From positions 186,001-250,000 of the forward strand of contig CBDIDO010000003.1 in NCBI GenBank assembly GCA_965277735.1: a stretch of 64,000 nucleotides of DNA, in the 5' to 3' direction. The position numbers were made by a program, and so were the translations under genes. Below, piece by piece: positions 33,915 to 43,021 of this stretch. Under the pieces are notes generated by a model. It saw only the letters and a list, made by a program, of their open reading frames with translations. It was not told where the DNA came from and made no database searches. The stretch's first letter is position 1. The number at the start of each line of letters is the position of its first letter. The stretch is from RH-AL1 sp965277735. Its GTDB lineage: Bacteria > Pseudomonadota > Alphaproteobacteria > Rhizobiales > Beijerinckiaceae.

Positions 33915-34376
33915 ATGGATCAGCTGGCTGACGACAAAGCGCTCGACGATCCCCTCGACCTCGACAATCAGCTCTGCTTCGCGCTCTACGCTGCCGCTCA
34001 CGCGATCAAGAAGGCCTATCGCCCGCTGCTCGAGGGCCTCGGGCTCACCTACCCGCAATATCTGATCATGATCGTGTTGTGGCGGACCGACGCGCTCAAG
34101 GTGAGCGAGATCGGCGAGCGCCTCAATCTCGATTCAGGCACGCTCACGCCGGTCTTGAAGCGGCTCGAAGCGTCGGGCCTGATCAATCGCCGCCGCCGGC
34201 CCAAGGACGAGCGCGAGGTCGAGATCTCGCTCACCAGCGAGGGCAGGGCGTTGCGCGAAAAGGCGCTCGGCGTGCGCTGCGATATCGTGCGTCAGCTGCA
34301 GATGAGCGAGCGGGAGATCGCCAAGCTGCGCGGCGAGCTCGACGCGGTGATCGCCACGCTGGGCGACGCGGAATAG
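33915..34376 (+). CDS. OhrR-type MarR regulator (organic peroxide sensor)
   Basis: 153 residues. The N-terminal LDNQLCFALYAAAHAIKKAYRPLL is the hallmark of OhrR, with the reactive Cys about residue 20 that is oxidised by organic hydroperoxides; LTYPQYLIMIVLW and the HTH VSEIGERLNLDSGTLTPVLKRLE follow. ATG 33915 is preferred (GGTGGTGA just upstream); ATG 33879 adds 12 residues. Usually ohr, the target peroxidase gene, is adjacent, but here the neighbours are gltD and ribF, so its targets are elsewhere. Confidence 0.85.
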   Translation: MDQLADDKALDDPLDLDNQLCFALYAAAHAIKKAYRPLLEGLGLTYPQYLIMIVLWRTDALKVSEIGERLNLDSGTLTPVLKRLEASGLINRRRRPKDEREVEISLTSEGRALREKALGVRCDIVRQLQMSEREIAKLRGELDAVIATLGDAE

Positions 34377-34389
34377 CTCTGCCTTCCGG

Positions 34390-35355
34390 TTAGCGGCCCA
34401 GCGCCGCCTTGGCGTCGGCGACGTCGGCGTGCATCTGGAGCGTCATCGCCTCCAGCGAGTCGAACTTGGCCTCGCCGCGCAGGTACGCGACGAAGTCGAC
34501 CCGCAGCGTGCGCCCGTAGAGATCGCCGGAAAAATCGAACAGGAACACCTCGAGCAGCGGTGCGCCGTCGACCTCGACGGTCGGGCGGCGTCCCCAGCTT
34601 GCGACCGCATCGTAGGTCTGCCCGTCGACCCTCGCGCGCACCGCGTAGATGCCGTGGCGCAGCCGGCAGCTGGGGTCGGCGTTGAGGTTGGCGGTAGGGA
34701 AACCGAGCGTGCGGCCGAGCTTCTGGCCGCCGCGCACGGCGCCGGTGATCGCATAGGGATGGCCGAGCAGCGCCGTCGCGCGGGCGACGTCGCCCTTCTC
34801 CAGGGCCTCGCGTGTTGCGGTCGAGGAGGCGACGACGATCGGCCCGTCCCCGTCGGCGTCGACCTTGGGCACGATCTCGACGTCGAAGCCGTTACGGCGC
34901 CCCGCCGCCTCGAGGAACGCCGGCGTGCCGGACCGTGCCTTGCCGAAATGGAAATCGTAGCCGGCGACGACGGCGCGGGCGCCGAGCCGCCGCACCAGGA
35001 TGTCCTCGACGAAGCTCTCGGCCGGCATCGTCGCCATCGCCTTGTCGAAGGTGAGCAGGACCATCCCATCGAGGCCAAGCTCTTCGAGGATGCGCGCCTT
35101 GTCGGAGCTCGGCGTCAGCCGGAAGATCGTCCCCGGGCCGTCGAAATAGTCGCTGGGATGCGGCTCGAACGTGACCGCCGCGCAGGGGCAGGCGAGCGCG
35201 TCGGCACGCGCCCTGGCACGGGCGATCACCGCCTTGTGGCCGCGGTGGATGCCGTCGAAATTGCCGATCGCGAGCACCGGGTGCACGAGCCCTGCCGGCG
35301 GGCCTTCGGGATCGACGGCGACGACGAAGCGCCGCGCTTGTGCGTTGTCAGCCAA
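34390..35355 (-). CDS. ribF: Bifunctional riboflavin kinase / FAD synthetase
   Basis: 321 residues. The N-terminal FAD synthetase domain has the nucleotidyltransferase motif GNFDGIHRGH (31-40), FEPHPSDYF and VAGYDFHFGKARSG; the C-terminal flavokinase domain has GRTLGFPTANLN and LEVFLFDFSGDLYG. Converts riboflavin to FMN and FAD. Convergent with the OhrR-like gene (13 bases between stops), divergent from the response regulator. Start ATG 35355. Confidence 0.95.
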   Translation of the reverse strand: MADNAQARRFVVAVDPEGPPAGLVHPVLAIGNFDGIHRGHKAVIARARARADALACPCAAVTFEPHPSDYFDGPGTIFRLTPSSDKARILEELGLDGMVLLTFDKAMATMPAESFVEDILVRRLGARAVVAGYDFHFGKARSGTPAFLEAAGRRNGFDVEIVPKVDADGDGPIVVASSTATREALEKGDVARATALLGHPYAITGAVRGGQKLGRTLGFPTANLNADPSCRLRHGIYAVRARVDGQTYDAVASWGRRPTVEVDGAPLLEVFLFDFSGDLYGRTLRVDFVAYLRGEAKFDSLEAMTLQMHADVADAKAALGR

Positions 35356-35606
35356 AACGGACCAAGAAGGGCTGGGAGAAGCGGGTCGCCGGAGCGCCGC
35401 GGACCCTGCAATGGCGGATACCCCTCGTCAAGCATAACGGCAAAGCGCACAGCGCTGGTGACGCAGCGTCCCCACTGCTCGGATATTTTACCGATCCGCT
35501 TAAGGAATTCGCAATCGCGTTCGCTTCTACTGGATGGAACGACGGGGGCGCATTTCGGCGACCTCGGGCGTGCAAGTTACCGGCGATGGACCACGGGAGC
35601 CAAGCC

Positions 35607-35999
35607 ATGACCGCCGACACCACGATGCCGATCCTGGTCGTAGATGACTACCAGACCATGGTTCGCATCATCCGCAATCTCTTGAAGCAGATCGGCTACG
35701 AGAACGTCGACGACGCCGCCAACGGCGAAGAGGCGCTGCGCAAGATCCGGGAGAAGTCCTACGGGCTCATCATCTCCGACTGGAACATGGAGCCGATGAC
35801 CGGTTTCCAGCTGCTCCAGAAGGTGCGCGAGATGCGTGGCGTGGGCGATGTCCCGTTCATCATGGTGACGGCCGAGTCGAAGACCGACAACGTCGTCGCC
35901 GCGCGTCGTGCCGGCGTCAGCCACTACATCGTCAAGCCGTTCAACGCGGCGACGCTCAAGGCCAAGATCGACGCGATCTTCGCAGCCGTCGCGGCCTAA
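35607..35999 (+). CDS. Single-domain response regulator (CheY-like)
   Basis: 130 residues, receiver domain only: acidic pair in LVVDDYQTM, phospho-acceptor Asp in LIISDWNMEP, Thr in MVTAESK and Lys in IVKPFN. The sequence YQTMVRIIRNLLKQIGYENVDDAANGEEAL is CheY-like. ATG 35607 has CGGGAG at a good spacing; ATG 35586 is less likely. No chemotaxis genes are adjacent, so it may serve chemotaxis or another phosphorelay. A strong terminator follows directly. Confidence 0.9.
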   Translation: MTADTTMPILVVDDYQTMVRIIRNLLKQIGYENVDDAANGEEALRKIREKSYGLIISDWNMEPMTGFQLLQKVREMRGVGDVPFIMVTAESKTDNVVAARRAGVSHYIVKPFNAATLKAKIDAIFAAVAA

Positions 36000-36022
36000 G
36001 GGCCCGACACTCTTCTGACGCG

Positions 36023-36057
36023 AAGGGCATCGAGCGCACCACGCTCGATGCCCTTTT
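36023..36057 (+). terminator. Intrinsic terminator after the response regulator
   Basis: A 14-bp stem (AAGGGCATCGAGCG paired with CGCTCGATGCCCTT) around a CACCA loop, followed by TT. It lies 24 bases after the stop and would also act on the convergent gene at 36081. Confidence 0.85.
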
Positions 36058-36080
36058 GCGTATCCGGGCGCGGACGCCCT

Positions 36081-36317
36081 CTAGTAGACCGAGCGGCAGA
36101 CCTTGGTCACGCGGCCCATCGCCCCGACGCGGGTCGTGCAGACGCGGCGCGCCGGACGGCGGATGACGGTCCGCCGCACGATCACGACGGTCTTCTCGAC
36201 ATGCGGCACGCCGGCCGTCGCCGTCGCTGCCGAATCGATGCTCGGCATCGCCTCTGCGCCCGCCACGGACAGGACAAGCGCGGCGCTGCCGGCGACTGCC
36301 AGAATCAAGTTTCGCAT
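36081..36317 (-). CDS. Small secreted basic protein, hypothetical
   Basis: 78 residues from ATG 36317. Signal peptide (RNLILAVAGSAALVLSVAG, cleavage near AEA-MP) followed by a short basic domain rich in Val/Arg with two Cys (RRVCTTRVGAMGRVTKVCRSVY) that could form a disulphide. The open frame upstream to 36353 adds 12 polar residues. Family not recognised. Faces the response regulator across the shared terminator. Confidence 0.7.
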   Translation of the reverse strand: MRNLILAVAGSAALVLSVAGAEAMPSIDSAATATAGVPHVEKTVVIVRRTVIRRPARRVCTTRVGAMGRVTKVCRSVY

Positions 36318-36447
36318 GATGGGACCCTCCCAAGGCCGGGCATGCGACGACATGCCTCAACGGCCAAGGTAAAGCCGTCTCCCCGAATGAGGTTCCTGTT
36401 TCACCAGCCTGTCATGGTCGAAGGGCGATCGCTTGTGCGGAGTCGCC

Positions 36448-38085
36448 TCAGTAGCGCCCGTGGCTTCCGCGCACGTTGCCGCGCTGGCCGCGGCCGCCGC
36501 GAGGCACGGCGTCGATGCCCGGACGCGACGGCTCCGTCAGGAACATCGGCTTGGCGAAATAATAGCCCTGCGCGACGTTGATGCGCGTTGCCGCCTGCAG
36601 ATAGGCGAGTTCCTCGTAGGTCTCGACGCCCTCCACGACGATGCGCAGGTTGAGCGCGTTGCCGAGCAGCTCGATCACCTTGAGGATCGTCTGGTTGCGC
36701 GGCTTCATGTGGATGCCGGTGATGAACGAGCGATCGACCTTGAGCTCGTCGGCGGTGATCTCCGCGAGCGTCGACAGCGAGGAATAGCCGACGCCGAAAT
36801 CGTCGATCGAGACGCCGATACCGTGCTCTCGCAACATCGGCAGGATGTGGCTCTGGAACTCGCCCTTCGAGAGGAAAGCCTCTTCCGTCAGCTCGAGCAC
36901 GAACCGGCCGGGGTAGCCCGTATGCGCGAGGTGCTCGACGAGCGCCTTCATGAAGGCGAGGTCGGTCGCCTGTTTCGCCGCGACATTCAGGCTGATCGAG
37001 GCGTTCGGGCCAAAGGCGTCGTTGATCTCGTCGATCTGGTTGATCACCTGGTCGAACAGGATCATCGAGATCTCGTCCATCAGGCCGAGCTCGATCGCCA
37101 GCTTGATGAAGTCGCCGGGCGCGCGGATGATCCCGTTCTCGTCGCGCCAGCGCAGCAGCACCTCGAGGCCGACGATCTCGTCGGTGCGGAAGTCGACCTT
37201 GGGCTGAAAGGCGCACAAGAAGCTGCGGTCGCGGATCGCCAGGCGCAAGCGCTGCTCGACCTCCATGCGCGCCGTCGCCGCCTCGGAGAGGTTGGCGTCG
37301 AAGAGGCGGATGCCGCCTTTGGCGGATTCCTTGACCCGGTACATCGCGCTGTCGGCGGCGGCGCGCAGGATCTCATAGCTCTGCCCGTGCGCGGGATAGA
37401 AGCTGACGCCGATCGAGGCCGACGCGAAAATCTCGAACCCGTCGACGAAGAACGGCTCACGGAAGCGCGACGAGAGCCGCTCGACCTCGGGCCCGACCTC
37501 GTCGGCCGAGGCCAGGGGGGCGGTGAGCAGCACGAACTCGTCGCCGCCGACGCGCGCCAGCAGGTCGGTACCGCGTGAGTTTTCCGAGATGCGGCGGGCG
37601 ATCTTGACGAGCAGCTGGTCGCCGACGCCGTGGCCGTAATAGTCGTTGATGAACTTGAAATTGTCGACGTCGATGAACGACAGGGCGAAGGGCAGCGAGC
37701 CCTCGGCGATCATCGAGTTCACCGTCTGCTGCATCAGGTTGGTCTTCGGCAGGCCGGTCAGGTCGTCGAAGAAGGCGCGCTTGGCGAGCTCGTCCTCGAC
37801 CCTGTTGCGCTCGGTCGTATCGGTAAGGGTCAGGACGTCGTAGCTGCGCCCGTCGAGTTCGACGACATGGCGGGCCGCCTCGACGGAGGGCCGCGGTTCG
37901 TCAGTCTCGTCCGATTTGGCGAAGGCCAGGGCCATCGTGTTGGCGAAAAGGCTCGTTCCCGCCGCGCGGTCGTGGATCGCCAGACCGAGCGGGAGCTTGT
38001 CGAGCACGCGCGCGACCAGCACATCGCGTCCTTCGTCGGCGCGTGTCCGATCGTCCGGAATCGTGGCGCGCCCCCCTGGCGTCAT
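36448..38085 (-). CDS. GGDEF-EAL cyclic-di-GMP turnover protein
   Basis: 545 residues. A short N-terminal PAS-like part (residues about 22-92) leads to an intact GGDEF motif at 180-184 with the inhibitory RxxD site at 171-174, so cyclase activity is plausible. The EAL domain reads E308-V-L, with NVAAKQ, ELTEE, IDDFGVG (430 region), KVDRSF, VVEGVET and QGYYFAKP retained, so phosphodiesterase activity is also plausible despite the EVL variant. No membrane segment. It begins three bases after the HerA-like gene ends, so the two are one transcription unit. Confidence 0.9.
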   Translation of the reverse strand: MTPGGRATIPDDRTRADEGRDVLVARVLDKLPLGLAIHDRAAGTSLFANTMALAFAKSDETDEPRPSVEAARHVVELDGRSYDVLTLTDTTERNRVEDELAKRAFFDDLTGLPKTNLMQQTVNSMIAEGSLPFALSFIDVDNFKFINDYYGHGVGDQLLVKIARRISENSRGTDLLARVGGDEFVLLTAPLASADEVGPEVERLSSRFREPFFVDGFEIFASASIGVSFYPAHGQSYEILRAAADSAMYRVKESAKGGIRLFDANLSEAATARMEVEQRLRLAIRDRSFLCAFQPKVDFRTDEIVGLEVLLRWRDENGIIRAPGDFIKLAIELGLMDEISMILFDQVINQIDEINDAFGPNASISLNVAAKQATDLAFMKALVEHLAHTGYPGRFVLELTEEAFLSKGEFQSHILPMLREHGIGVSIDDFGVGYSSLSTLAEITADELKVDRSFITGIHMKPRNQTILKVIELLGNALNLRIVVEGVETYEELAYLQAATRINVAQGYYFAKPMFLTEPSRPGIDAVPRGGRGQRGNVRGSHGRY

Positions 38086-38088
38086 CGG

Positions 38089-39825
38089 CTAGCGTCGCAG
38101 AAGTTGGTACTTGGCCTGATCGAGGCGTGCGCTCGCGCTCTGCAGCGCGCTTGGGTCGGGTGCGGTCGCCGGCGCGGGCACCTCTTCCTGGCGCGGCTTG
38201 CGGTCGGTCGCGGCGCGCCGCCAGCGGTCGACGACCTCCTGCACGAAGTCGAGCCCGACGCGCCGCTCGACTTCCAGCGACCAGGTGCCGATCGCCTCGC
38301 TATGCGGAAGCAGATGGTCCGGCAGTGTGCGGAAGGTCATGCGGGTCGGCAGCGGCACGGCCTCGCCGATGCCGATGATCTCGCGGGTCGCGAGCGTCGG
38401 GATGAAGTCGAGCAGGTCGGCCGTGTCGTCGCTGACCGCCGAGCGCAGCAGCGCCTGGTCGCGCTCGTTGGCCATGCGCATGGCAAACAGCGTCGCACAT
38501 TGCGAGATGATGGTCGGGTCGAGCTCCGCCGGGCGCTGCGAGACGAGGCCGAGGAAGACACCGTACTTGCGGCCTTCCTTGGCGATGCGCGAGATCGCGC
38601 GGCGCGTGGGGGCAAAGCCGATCGAATGATCGATCGAGGCGTAGCGATGCGCCTCCTCGCAGACGAAGAGCAGCGGGATCGCGCCGTCGCTCCACAGCCC
38701 GAAATCGAAGGCCAGGCGGCACAGCACCGAGACCACCGCGTCCATCACCTCGACCGGCAGGCCGGCGAGCTGCATGACGGTGATCGGCTTGCCCTGCATG
38801 TCGATGCGGAACAGCTGGTTCAGGAGCTCCGCCATCGTGTCGCCGCCGACGTTGGCGTTCTCGAACATGAAGTCGTAGCGCGGGTCGTTGCGGATCGTCT
38901 CGATGCGGGTGATCAGACGATGGTAGTTCATCCGGCTCGAGCGGTTCTCGAGCTTGCCCATGCGCTCGTCGATGAGCGAGATCAGGTCCTGCAGCAGATA
39001 GGGGACCGGCGTGTCGACCGTGTAGCCGGTCGAGCGCGGATCGAAGCGCTTCAGCGAGAGGCGGTCCGAGCTCTTGTACTGAAGATACTGGCTCTTTGCG
39101 ATCGGGATCAGCTCGGCGAGGATCTCGAGCTCCTCGTCAAGGCCGGGGCGACCGCCGTAGATGACGTCGACCACTTCCTCGAAGTTGAACAGCCAGAACG
39201 GCAGCTTCGATGCGCGGGGATTGACGACATTGGCCATGTCGCCGAAGCAGCGGCCGTATTCGTTGTGGCTGTCGAGCACGAACATGCGCAGGTCAGGCCG
39301 CACGCCGAGGATCTCGCGCAGCATGACGGCGACGCCGCTCGACTTGCCGACGCCGGTCGAGCCGAGGACGGCGAAATGCCGGTTGAGGAGGGCGTCGACG
39401 TCGACATGCGCCTCGATCGAGGGATCGTTGTAGAGCCGGCCGATCGAGATCGAGCGCTCGGCGCGCCGGCCATAGATCAGGCCGATGCCGTCGCGGGGCA
39501 GCACCGAGGCCTCGTCGCCGATGTTGGGGTAGCTCGCGAGACCGCGGCGGAACGACGTGACGCCATCGCTCCCGATGACGATCTCGCCGACGAGGTCGAC
39601 GGTCGCGGTCGCCCGCGGCGTGGCGCCCGATTCGGGGGACGGGACGCTCGCGATTTCGGTGATCATGCCGACCGGTCGCGCGTCGCCGGCCTGGATCGCG
39701 AGGAAGGCGCCGACCGTGATGCGCTCGCCGCGCGAAGCGTCGAGATCGATCGTCGCGCGCGAGCCGCGCACCGAGGAGACGCGTCCGACGTGCGAACCGA
39801 TACCGAGGGAAATGGGCTGGTCCAT
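38089..39825 (-). CDS. HerA-like ATPase (DUF87)
   Basis: 578-residue DNA-translocase-type ATPase. N-terminal HAS-barrel (SHVGRVSSVRGSRATIDL) then Walker A GSTGVGKSS at 155-163, Walker B region LLFVCEEAHRY and the arginine-finger area RIAKEGRKYGVFLGLVSQRP. HerA works with a NurA nuclease in archaea and with SIR2, DUF4297 or other effectors in bacterial defence; no such effector or nurA is next to it here. Its partner in the operon is the GGDEF-EAL gene. A housekeeping role in repair is the conservative reading. Confidence 0.88.
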   Translation of the reverse strand: MDQPISLGIGSHVGRVSSVRGSRATIDLDASRGERITVGAFLAIQAGDARPVGMITEIASVPSPESGATPRATATVDLVGEIVIGSDGVTSFRRGLASYPNIGDEASVLPRDGIGLIYGRRAERSISIGRLYNDPSIEAHVDVDALLNRHFAVLGSTGVGKSSGVAVMLREILGVRPDLRMFVLDSHNEYGRCFGDMANVVNPRASKLPFWLFNFEEVVDVIYGGRPGLDEELEILAELIPIAKSQYLQYKSSDRLSLKRFDPRSTGYTVDTPVPYLLQDLISLIDERMGKLENRSSRMNYHRLITRIETIRNDPRYDFMFENANVGGDTMAELLNQLFRIDMQGKPITVMQLAGLPVEVMDAVVSVLCRLAFDFGLWSDGAIPLLFVCEEAHRYASIDHSIGFAPTRRAISRIAKEGRKYGVFLGLVSQRPAELDPTIISQCATLFAMRMANERDQALLRSAVSDDTADLLDFIPTLATREIIGIGEAVPLPTRMTFRTLPDHLLPHSEAIGTWSLEVERRVGLDFVQEVVDRWRRAATDRKPRQEEVPAPATAPDPSALQSASARLDQAKYQLLRR

Positions 39826-39933
39826 AATGTCCTGCTCGCTGTCGCGAATAGCTTTTGCCGTGCAACCTTGAGAAAGCGTGTACTTCGAGCGTAGCCGTTG
39901 AAAATTGACGATGCGTCAACGCAGGGAAAGTCG

Positions 39934-40449
39934 ATGAGTCTGGTCAGGACGACGATGCCGTCGCCCTTTGGAAAGCTGACACTGGTCGCCTCGGAGGCAG
40001 GTCTGGTCGCGGTCTTGTGGCAGGACGAGGACGGCAGCCGGGTGCGGCTGGCGCCGCTCGACGCCATCGCGAAAGCGCCGGACAGCGCGATTCTCGCCGA
40101 GGCGCGGCGGCAGCTCGAGCGTTTCCTCGACGGGGCGCTCGATCGCTTCACCCTGCCGCTCGATTTTCGCGGCACGCCCTTCCAGTGCAGCGTCTGGCAG
40201 GCGCTCGTCGACATCCCGTATGGCCAGACGCGCACCTACGGCGAGATCGCCGCTCAGCTCGGATGCCCGGCGGCGCGCGCCGTGGGCGCCGCGAACGGCC
40301 GCAACCCTCTGTCGATTGTCGTGCCCTGCCATCGTCTCGTCGGCGCCGACGGGAGCCTCACCGGCTTTGCCGGCGGCCTGCCGGCCAAGCGCTGGCTGAT
40401 CAACCTCGAGGCCGGCCTGGACCGGGCCGAACAACGGTGCGCCTCTTGA
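39934..40449 (+). CDS. ogt: Methylated-DNA--protein-cysteine methyltransferase
   Basis: 171 residues. Suicide repair protein that moves alkyl groups from O6-alkylguanine to Cys132 in VPCHRLVGADGSLTGFAGG. Upstream hallmarks GTPFQCSVWQAL and IPYGQTRTYGEIA are present. No Ada N-terminal zinc domain. ATG 39934 is preceded by AGGGAAAG; the longer frame uses a TTG at 39898. The stop overlaps the recQ start region, so recQ is translationally coupled, linking two repair functions. Confidence 0.93.
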   Translation: MSLVRTTMPSPFGKLTLVASEAGLVAVLWQDEDGSRVRLAPLDAIAKAPDSAILAEARRQLERFLDGALDRFTLPLDFRGTPFQCSVWQALVDIPYGQTRTYGEIAAQLGCPAARAVGAANGRNPLSIVVPCHRLVGADGSLTGFAGGLPAKRWLINLEAGLDRAEQRCAS

Positions 40450-42347
40450 GCCCAGAACAAGCGAACATCGAGACCGCCGCCCCGCCGCCGGACGCGTTCG
40501 ACGCGCTGCACCGCGTATTCGGCTTCGCCGAGCTCAAGCCCGGCCAGGGCGAGGTGGTGGCCGCGGTGCTCGCCGGCGAGGACGTGCTCGCGGTCATGCC
40601 GACCGGCGCCGGCAAGTCGCTCTGCTACCAGCTCCCTGCCGTCATGGGCCATCGCCTTACCGTCGTCGTCTCGCCGCTGATCGCGCTGATGCGCGACCAG
40701 GTCGGCGCGCTCCAGGCCAAGGGCGTGGCGGCGGGCGGCCTGCACTCGGGCAACACGCCCGCCGAGGCGGCCGACGTCGAGGCCGCGCTGCGCCGGCGCG
40801 CGCTGCGGCTCATCTATGTCTCGCCGGAGCGGCTTCTGCGGCCCGGCACGATCGGACTGCTGCGCGAGGCCGGCTGTGACCGGCTGGCCATCGACGAGGC
40901 GCATTGCGTCTCGCAATGGGGGCACGACTTCCGCCCGGAATATATGGAGCTGCGCGCCGCGGCGGACGCACTGGGCGATCCCGCGATCCTCGCCGTCACC
41001 GCCTCGGCCGACCATGCGACGCGCGAGGAGATCGTCGCAAAGCTGTTCCGCCGGGCGCCGCGGCGCTTCGTGCGCTCGTTCGACCGGCCGAACCTGCACC
41101 TCTCCATTGCCCGCAAAGGCGATGCGCTCGGCCAGATCAGGACGTTCCTCAAGGGGCACAAGGGCCAGGCCGGCATCGTCTATGCCGCCTCGCGCAAGGG
41201 CGTGGAGAAGCTCGCCGAGGCGCTCGCCAAGGACGGTACCTGGGCGCTGCCCTACCACGCCGGCATGGAGCCGCACCTGCGCCACGCCCACCAGGACGAG
41301 TTCCTGCGCAACAAGGGCGTGGTGGTGGTCGCCACCATCGCCTTCGGCATGGGGATCGACAAGCCGGACGTGCGCTTCGTCTGCCACGCCGACCTGCCGG
41401 GCTCGGTCGAGGGCTATTATCAGGAGATCGGCCGCGCCGGCCGCGACGGGCAGCGCTCGGACACGATGATGCTGTGGGGCGAGGGGGATGTCCGGCTGCG
41501 CGAGCGCCAGATCGCGCTCTCCGACGCCGGCCCCGGCCACAAGGCCGTCGAGCGCCGGCGCCTCTCGGCCCTGCTCGCGCTCTGCGAGACGCCGCGCTGC
41601 CGCCGCCAGACGCTGCTCGCCGCCTTCGGCGAGATCGGGCCGGCCTGCGGGTTCTGCGACATGTGCGACGGCGCGCATGCGATGTTCGACGGCAAGGTCG
41701 CGGCGCAGAAGGCGATGTCGGCGGTGCTGCGCACGGCCGGGCGCTTCTACCCCGGCCACCTCGCCAACCTGCTGATCGGCAACGCCACCGACGCGATCTC
41801 GCGGCACGGCCACGACGACCTGCCGACCTTCGGCGTCGGCGGCGAGTTCACATCCGCCGAATGGCGCAGCGTGTTCCGGCAGATCCAGGCGGCCGGGCTG
41901 ATCGTGCAGGACGAGGAGGAAGGCCGCTGGATGGTCACCGACGCCGGCCGCGCGGTGCTGAAGGGCGAGGCCGAGCTCGATCTCGTTGCCGCCGAGCCCG
42001 CGACGCGTAAGGGGCGGGCGGCCCGTGCGGCGCTCGCCGGCGTCGCGCGCGGTGGCGACGCGGCGCCGCGCGGGGAGGTGCCGGCATCGGGCGGCGACGA
42101 GCCGGCGCTGACGACGGACGATGCGCGGCTCTTCGCCAAGCTCAAGGCGTGGCGGACCGAGGTCGCGCGGACGCAGAAGGTGCCGCCCTACGTCGTCTTC
42201 AACGACCGCACGCTGCGCGCGATCGCCTCTGGGCGGCCGCGCGACGCGGTCGATCTCGGGCGCCTGCACGGCATCGGGCCGGCCAAGATCGCGAGCTACG
42301 GCGAGGCCGTGCTCGCCGTGCTCGGCCGGTTCGCCCAGGAGGGGTGA
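40437..42347 (+). CDS. recQ: ATP-dependent DNA helicase RecQ
   Basis: About 636 residues. Superfamily-2 helicase: motif 0 area FGFAELKPGQGEVV, Walker A MPTGAGKS, DEAH box IDEAHCVSQWGHDF, ATIAFGMGIDKPDVRFV, GYYQEIGRAGRDG, the RecQ zinc Cys set (CRRQ...CGFCDMC), winged helix, and an HRDC domain at the end (YVVFNDRTLRAIASG). Start is GTG 40437 or TTG 40446; the latter overlaps the ogt stop as TTGA. Both begin a few residues before LSPEQANIE, so the uncertainty is three codons. Confidence 0.94.
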   Translation: MRLLSPEQANIETAAPPPDAFDALHRVFGFAELKPGQGEVVAAVLAGEDVLAVMPTGAGKSLCYQLPAVMGHRLTVVVSPLIALMRDQVGALQAKGVAAGGLHSGNTPAEAADVEAALRRRALRLIYVSPERLLRPGTIGLLREAGCDRLAIDEAHCVSQWGHDFRPEYMELRAAADALGDPAILAVTASADHATREEIVAKLFRRAPRRFVRSFDRPNLHLSIARKGDALGQIRTFLKGHKGQAGIVYAASRKGVEKLAEALAKDGTWALPYHAGMEPHLRHAHQDEFLRNKGVVVVATIAFGMGIDKPDVRFVCHADLPGSVEGYYQEIGRAGRDGQRSDTMMLWGEGDVRLRERQIALSDAGPGHKAVERRRLSALLALCETPRCRRQTLLAAFGEIGPACGFCDMCDGAHAMFDGKVAAQKAMSAVLRTAGRFYPGHLANLLIGNATDAISRHGHDDLPTFGVGGEFTSAEWRSVFRQIQAAGLIVQDEEEGRWMVTDAGRAVLKGEAELDLVAAEPATRKGRAARAALAGVARGGDAAPRGEVPASGGDEPALTTDDARLFAKLKAWRTEVARTQKVPPYVVFNDRTLRAIASGRPRDAVDLGRLHGIGPAKIASYGEAVLAVLGRFAQEG

Positions 42348-42351
42348 GCCC

Positions 42352-42708
42352 CTACTTCTGCTTGGCGATGATCTTGTCCTTGATCCCGTCGTAGGTCTTC
42401 TGCGGCAGGATGCCCTTGGCGACGAGGTCGTCCTTGCCCTTCCAGGGGCGGCCCTTGATGATCGCCTTGGCGCGCACGTCGCCGACGCCCTTCAGCGCCT
42501 TGAGCTCGTCTTCCGACGCCGTGTTGAGGTCGAGCGGCGCCGTCTTGGGCGAGGCCTTCATCATCGACGGCGACGACTTCATCATCGAGGGCGACGACTT
42601 CATGGCCGGCGCGGCGGGGGCCGGCGACTGGGCGTGCGCCGGCAGCGCGAGGGCGAGCGCGGCGGCCAAGCTGGCGGACAGGACGAGGAGCGGAGTCTTG
42701 AGGTTCAT
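42352..42708 (-). CDS. Secreted helix-hairpin-helix (ComEA-like) protein
   Basis: 118 residues from ATG 42708. Signal peptide (LLVLSASLAAALALALPAHA), a low-complexity linker of tandem MKSSPSM-type heptads, then a helix-hairpin-helix pair: LDLNTASEDELKALKGVGDVRAKAIIKG, as in ComEA and related DNA-binding proteins. The predicted location is periplasmic. It ends five bases after recQ on the opposite strand. Whether it takes part in DNA uptake is unknown; no other competence genes are present. The palindrome array lies 170 bases upstream. Confidence 0.82.
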   Translation of the reverse strand: MNLKTPLLVLSASLAAALALALPAHAQSPAPAAPAMKSSPSMMKSSPSMMKASPKTAPLDLNTASEDELKALKGVGDVRAKAIIKGRPWKGKDDLVAKGILPQKTYDGIKDKIIAKQK

Positions 42709-42878
42709 GGTGCGATCAGTTCCGGGCGCCGCGCCGATCGCGGCCCGCGAAGCTGAGCTGCATCGCGCGCCAGGGTCAAGCGAGTCGCGCTGTGGCAGGC
42801 CGCGCGACATTGCGGTATTATAACCGAAAGGCGAATCGCTGTCGATCCGCCGCTTTCGGGCGGCCTATGCCGTGGGCA

Positions 42879-43021
42879 TGTCGCGGTTCCGCGACGCGCA
42901 ATCGCGGCCCTGTCACGGTTCGTCGACACCGGGCTGCGCCCGGGTCGCGGTTCCCTGACACCAGAGCGCGCCCTGTCGCGGAACCGCGACACGGGCCGGC
43001 GCATGTCGCGGTTCGCTGACA
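42879..43021. repeat. Five phased 18-bp imperfect palindromes
   Basis: Units at 42879, 42911, 42943, 42974 and 43004, each 18 bp. Consensus TGTCGCGGTTCNNNGACA; unit 4 has perfect 8-bp arms (TGTCGCGG-AA-CCGCGACA). Start-to-start distances are 32, 32, 31 and 30 bp, close to three helical turns, with unrelated 12-14 bp spacers. Two-base centres are too small for RNA hairpin loops, which favours a protein-binding DNA array. Likely target genes are the HHH gene (170 bp away, minus) or the PAS-LuxR cluster (670 bp away, plus). Confidence 0.8.

Noticed and set aside
42879..43021. Possible short CRISPR array
   Set aside because: Repeats are only 18 bp and diverge from each other, spacers are 12-14 bp, and no cas genes are present; a phased operator or REP-type array fits better.
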